Below, in pieces: positions 63,469 to 64,000 of a stretch of 64,000 bases of DNA. Origin of the DNA: Bacteroidales bacterium (lineage in GTDB: Bacteria > Bacteroidota > Bacteroidia > Bacteroidales > Marinilabiliaceae); NCBI GenBank assembly GCA_015061285.1, contig SUWW01000013.1, positions 62,001 to 126,000 on the forward strand, read 5' to 3'. A model generated the notes under the pieces. The model worked only from the letters and a program-made list of their open reading frames with translations. It made no database searches and was not told where the DNA came from. The position numbers and the translations under genes were made by a program. Every line of letters begins with the position of its first letter. Positions within the stretch are counted from its first letter, which is position 1.

Positions 63469-64000
63469 CTAATTAAGCGGATCGAATGTACCATTTGCAC
63501 CGCCGTTGTTGGTATCTTCCCAACCTATGGTTTGCTCTATTTGCACATCGTTGTTCATTGCGCCTTGAGTGAAACCGAGGAAATAGTATTTAGCAAAGAA
63601 GTGCATATACTCTTCGAGTTGCGACTGATCGTATGCATCTCCTTTTTTCTTTTTGTATACCAAATACTTATCATACCAAGCATTCAACTCTTCGAGTTGT
63701 TCGTCGAGATTGTCTTTACTCAAATCGATAGCTGCACAACGCTCCACACCAGCATTTACAAGAGGGTCGTCTTTGACAGTCTTGCCACTTACGGCATATT
63801 CGCCAGTGGTGCGGAATTCAACAAGGTCGCGGCGTTGGCCGTTGATTGGTTTGAAGCCGAGGTAGTCGCAAGTGTTGCCATTCCAACCGGTAAGAGTCCA
63901 AGTAGAAGGGCAACCAGCAATCTCTTGCATATTGGCACCGCCATCGAAGAGAAGCCAACGGCGAAGGTCGTCGAAGCGCTTGCCCTCGTAGGCAAACTCA
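63469..64000 (-). CDS. SusD/RagB-family surface glycan-binding lipoprotein, C-terminal part (5' end outside window)
   Basis: The frame is open to the window edge. The visible start reads EFAYEGKRFDDLRRW, the hallmark near the C-terminus of SusD/RagB proteins. About 177 residues remain, including NTCDYLGFKPINGQRRDLVEF and FFAKYYFLGF; the last matches typical SusD C-termini. SusD proteins bind glycan at the cell surface and sit on a SusC transporter, whose gene should lie just beyond 64000. The enzyme genes GH140 to the beta-helix protein follow downstream after a terminator and a 220-nt gap. Confidence 0.9.
   Translation of the reverse strand, partial: EFAYEGKRFDDLRRWLLFDGGANMQEIAGCPSTWTLTGWNGNTCDYLGFKPINGQRRDLVEFRTTGEYAVSGKTVKDDPLVNAGVERCAAIDLSKDNLDEQLEELNAWYDKYLVYKKKKGDAYDQSQLEEYMHFFAKYYFLGFTQGAMNNDVQIEQTIGWEDTNNGGANGTFDPLN

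Overview
The window is a stretch of a Bacteroidales chromosome, most likely from a gut or plant-polymer-degrading member such as Prevotellaceae, Muribaculaceae or Bacteroides. The evidence is a SusD/RagB protein, TonB-dependent receptors with carboxypeptidase-regulatory N-domains, surface lipoproteins with acidic residues after the lipid cysteine, a SprE/PorW type 9 secretion lipoprotein, BspA-type repeats, and promoters matching the Bacteroidetes -7 element TAnnTTTG. No rRNA, tRNA, CRISPR array or transposase is visible.

Layout. (1) 1-11286, plus strand: tail of a glycosidase, an AT-rich ORF6N gene, a secreted esterase, GH95, GH97 (SusB-like), an AT-rich membrane protein with a triplicated domain, and a pectin-methylesterase-like beta-helix protein. 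(2) 11287-22609: three large secreted repeat proteins that share an almost identical C-terminal tail and 3' terminator, followed by a 1.3-kb repeat-dense island with a 42-bp minisatellite and an exact 104-bp direct repeat. (3) 22610-33803: a lone GT14 glycosyltransferase (minus), then a tight plus-strand operon of isomerase/DUF3826, GH127, GH141-like beta-helix, GH78 and an alpha-glucuronidase-like lipoprotein. (4) 34022-42307, minus strand: DNase-I-like nuclease, TonB receptor, DUF5689 lipoprotein, OB-fold lipoprotein and DNA/RNA non-specific endonuclease, which look like a surface system for taking up nucleic acid. (5) 42595-50344, minus: a secreted OB-fold protein, SprE/PorW, and a metal locus (HYC_CC_PP protein, TonB receptor, HMA protein). 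(6) 50462-64000, minus: a pectin utilisation locus running SusD, GH140, GH78 fused to a sialidase-like propeller, GH2, PL1 and a 1008-residue beta-helix protein.

Regions 1, 3 and 6 read together as a system for complex pectin, most like rhamnogalacturonan II (RG-II). GH140 is the apiosidase family. GH141 and GH127 contain the RG-II fucosidase and aceric acid hydrolase. The GH95 carries the Thr linked to L-galactosidase activity. The GH78-sialidase fusion would suit the Rha-Kdo side chain. PL1 and a pectinesterase-like protein could handle the backbone. Substrate assignments are inference from family and residue comparison; the families themselves are mostly clear.

Intergenic DNA is rich in palindromic dispersed repeats. 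The most striking is a paired element, a 20-bp perfect palindrome followed by a terminator hairpin, found four times directly after stop codons on both strands.
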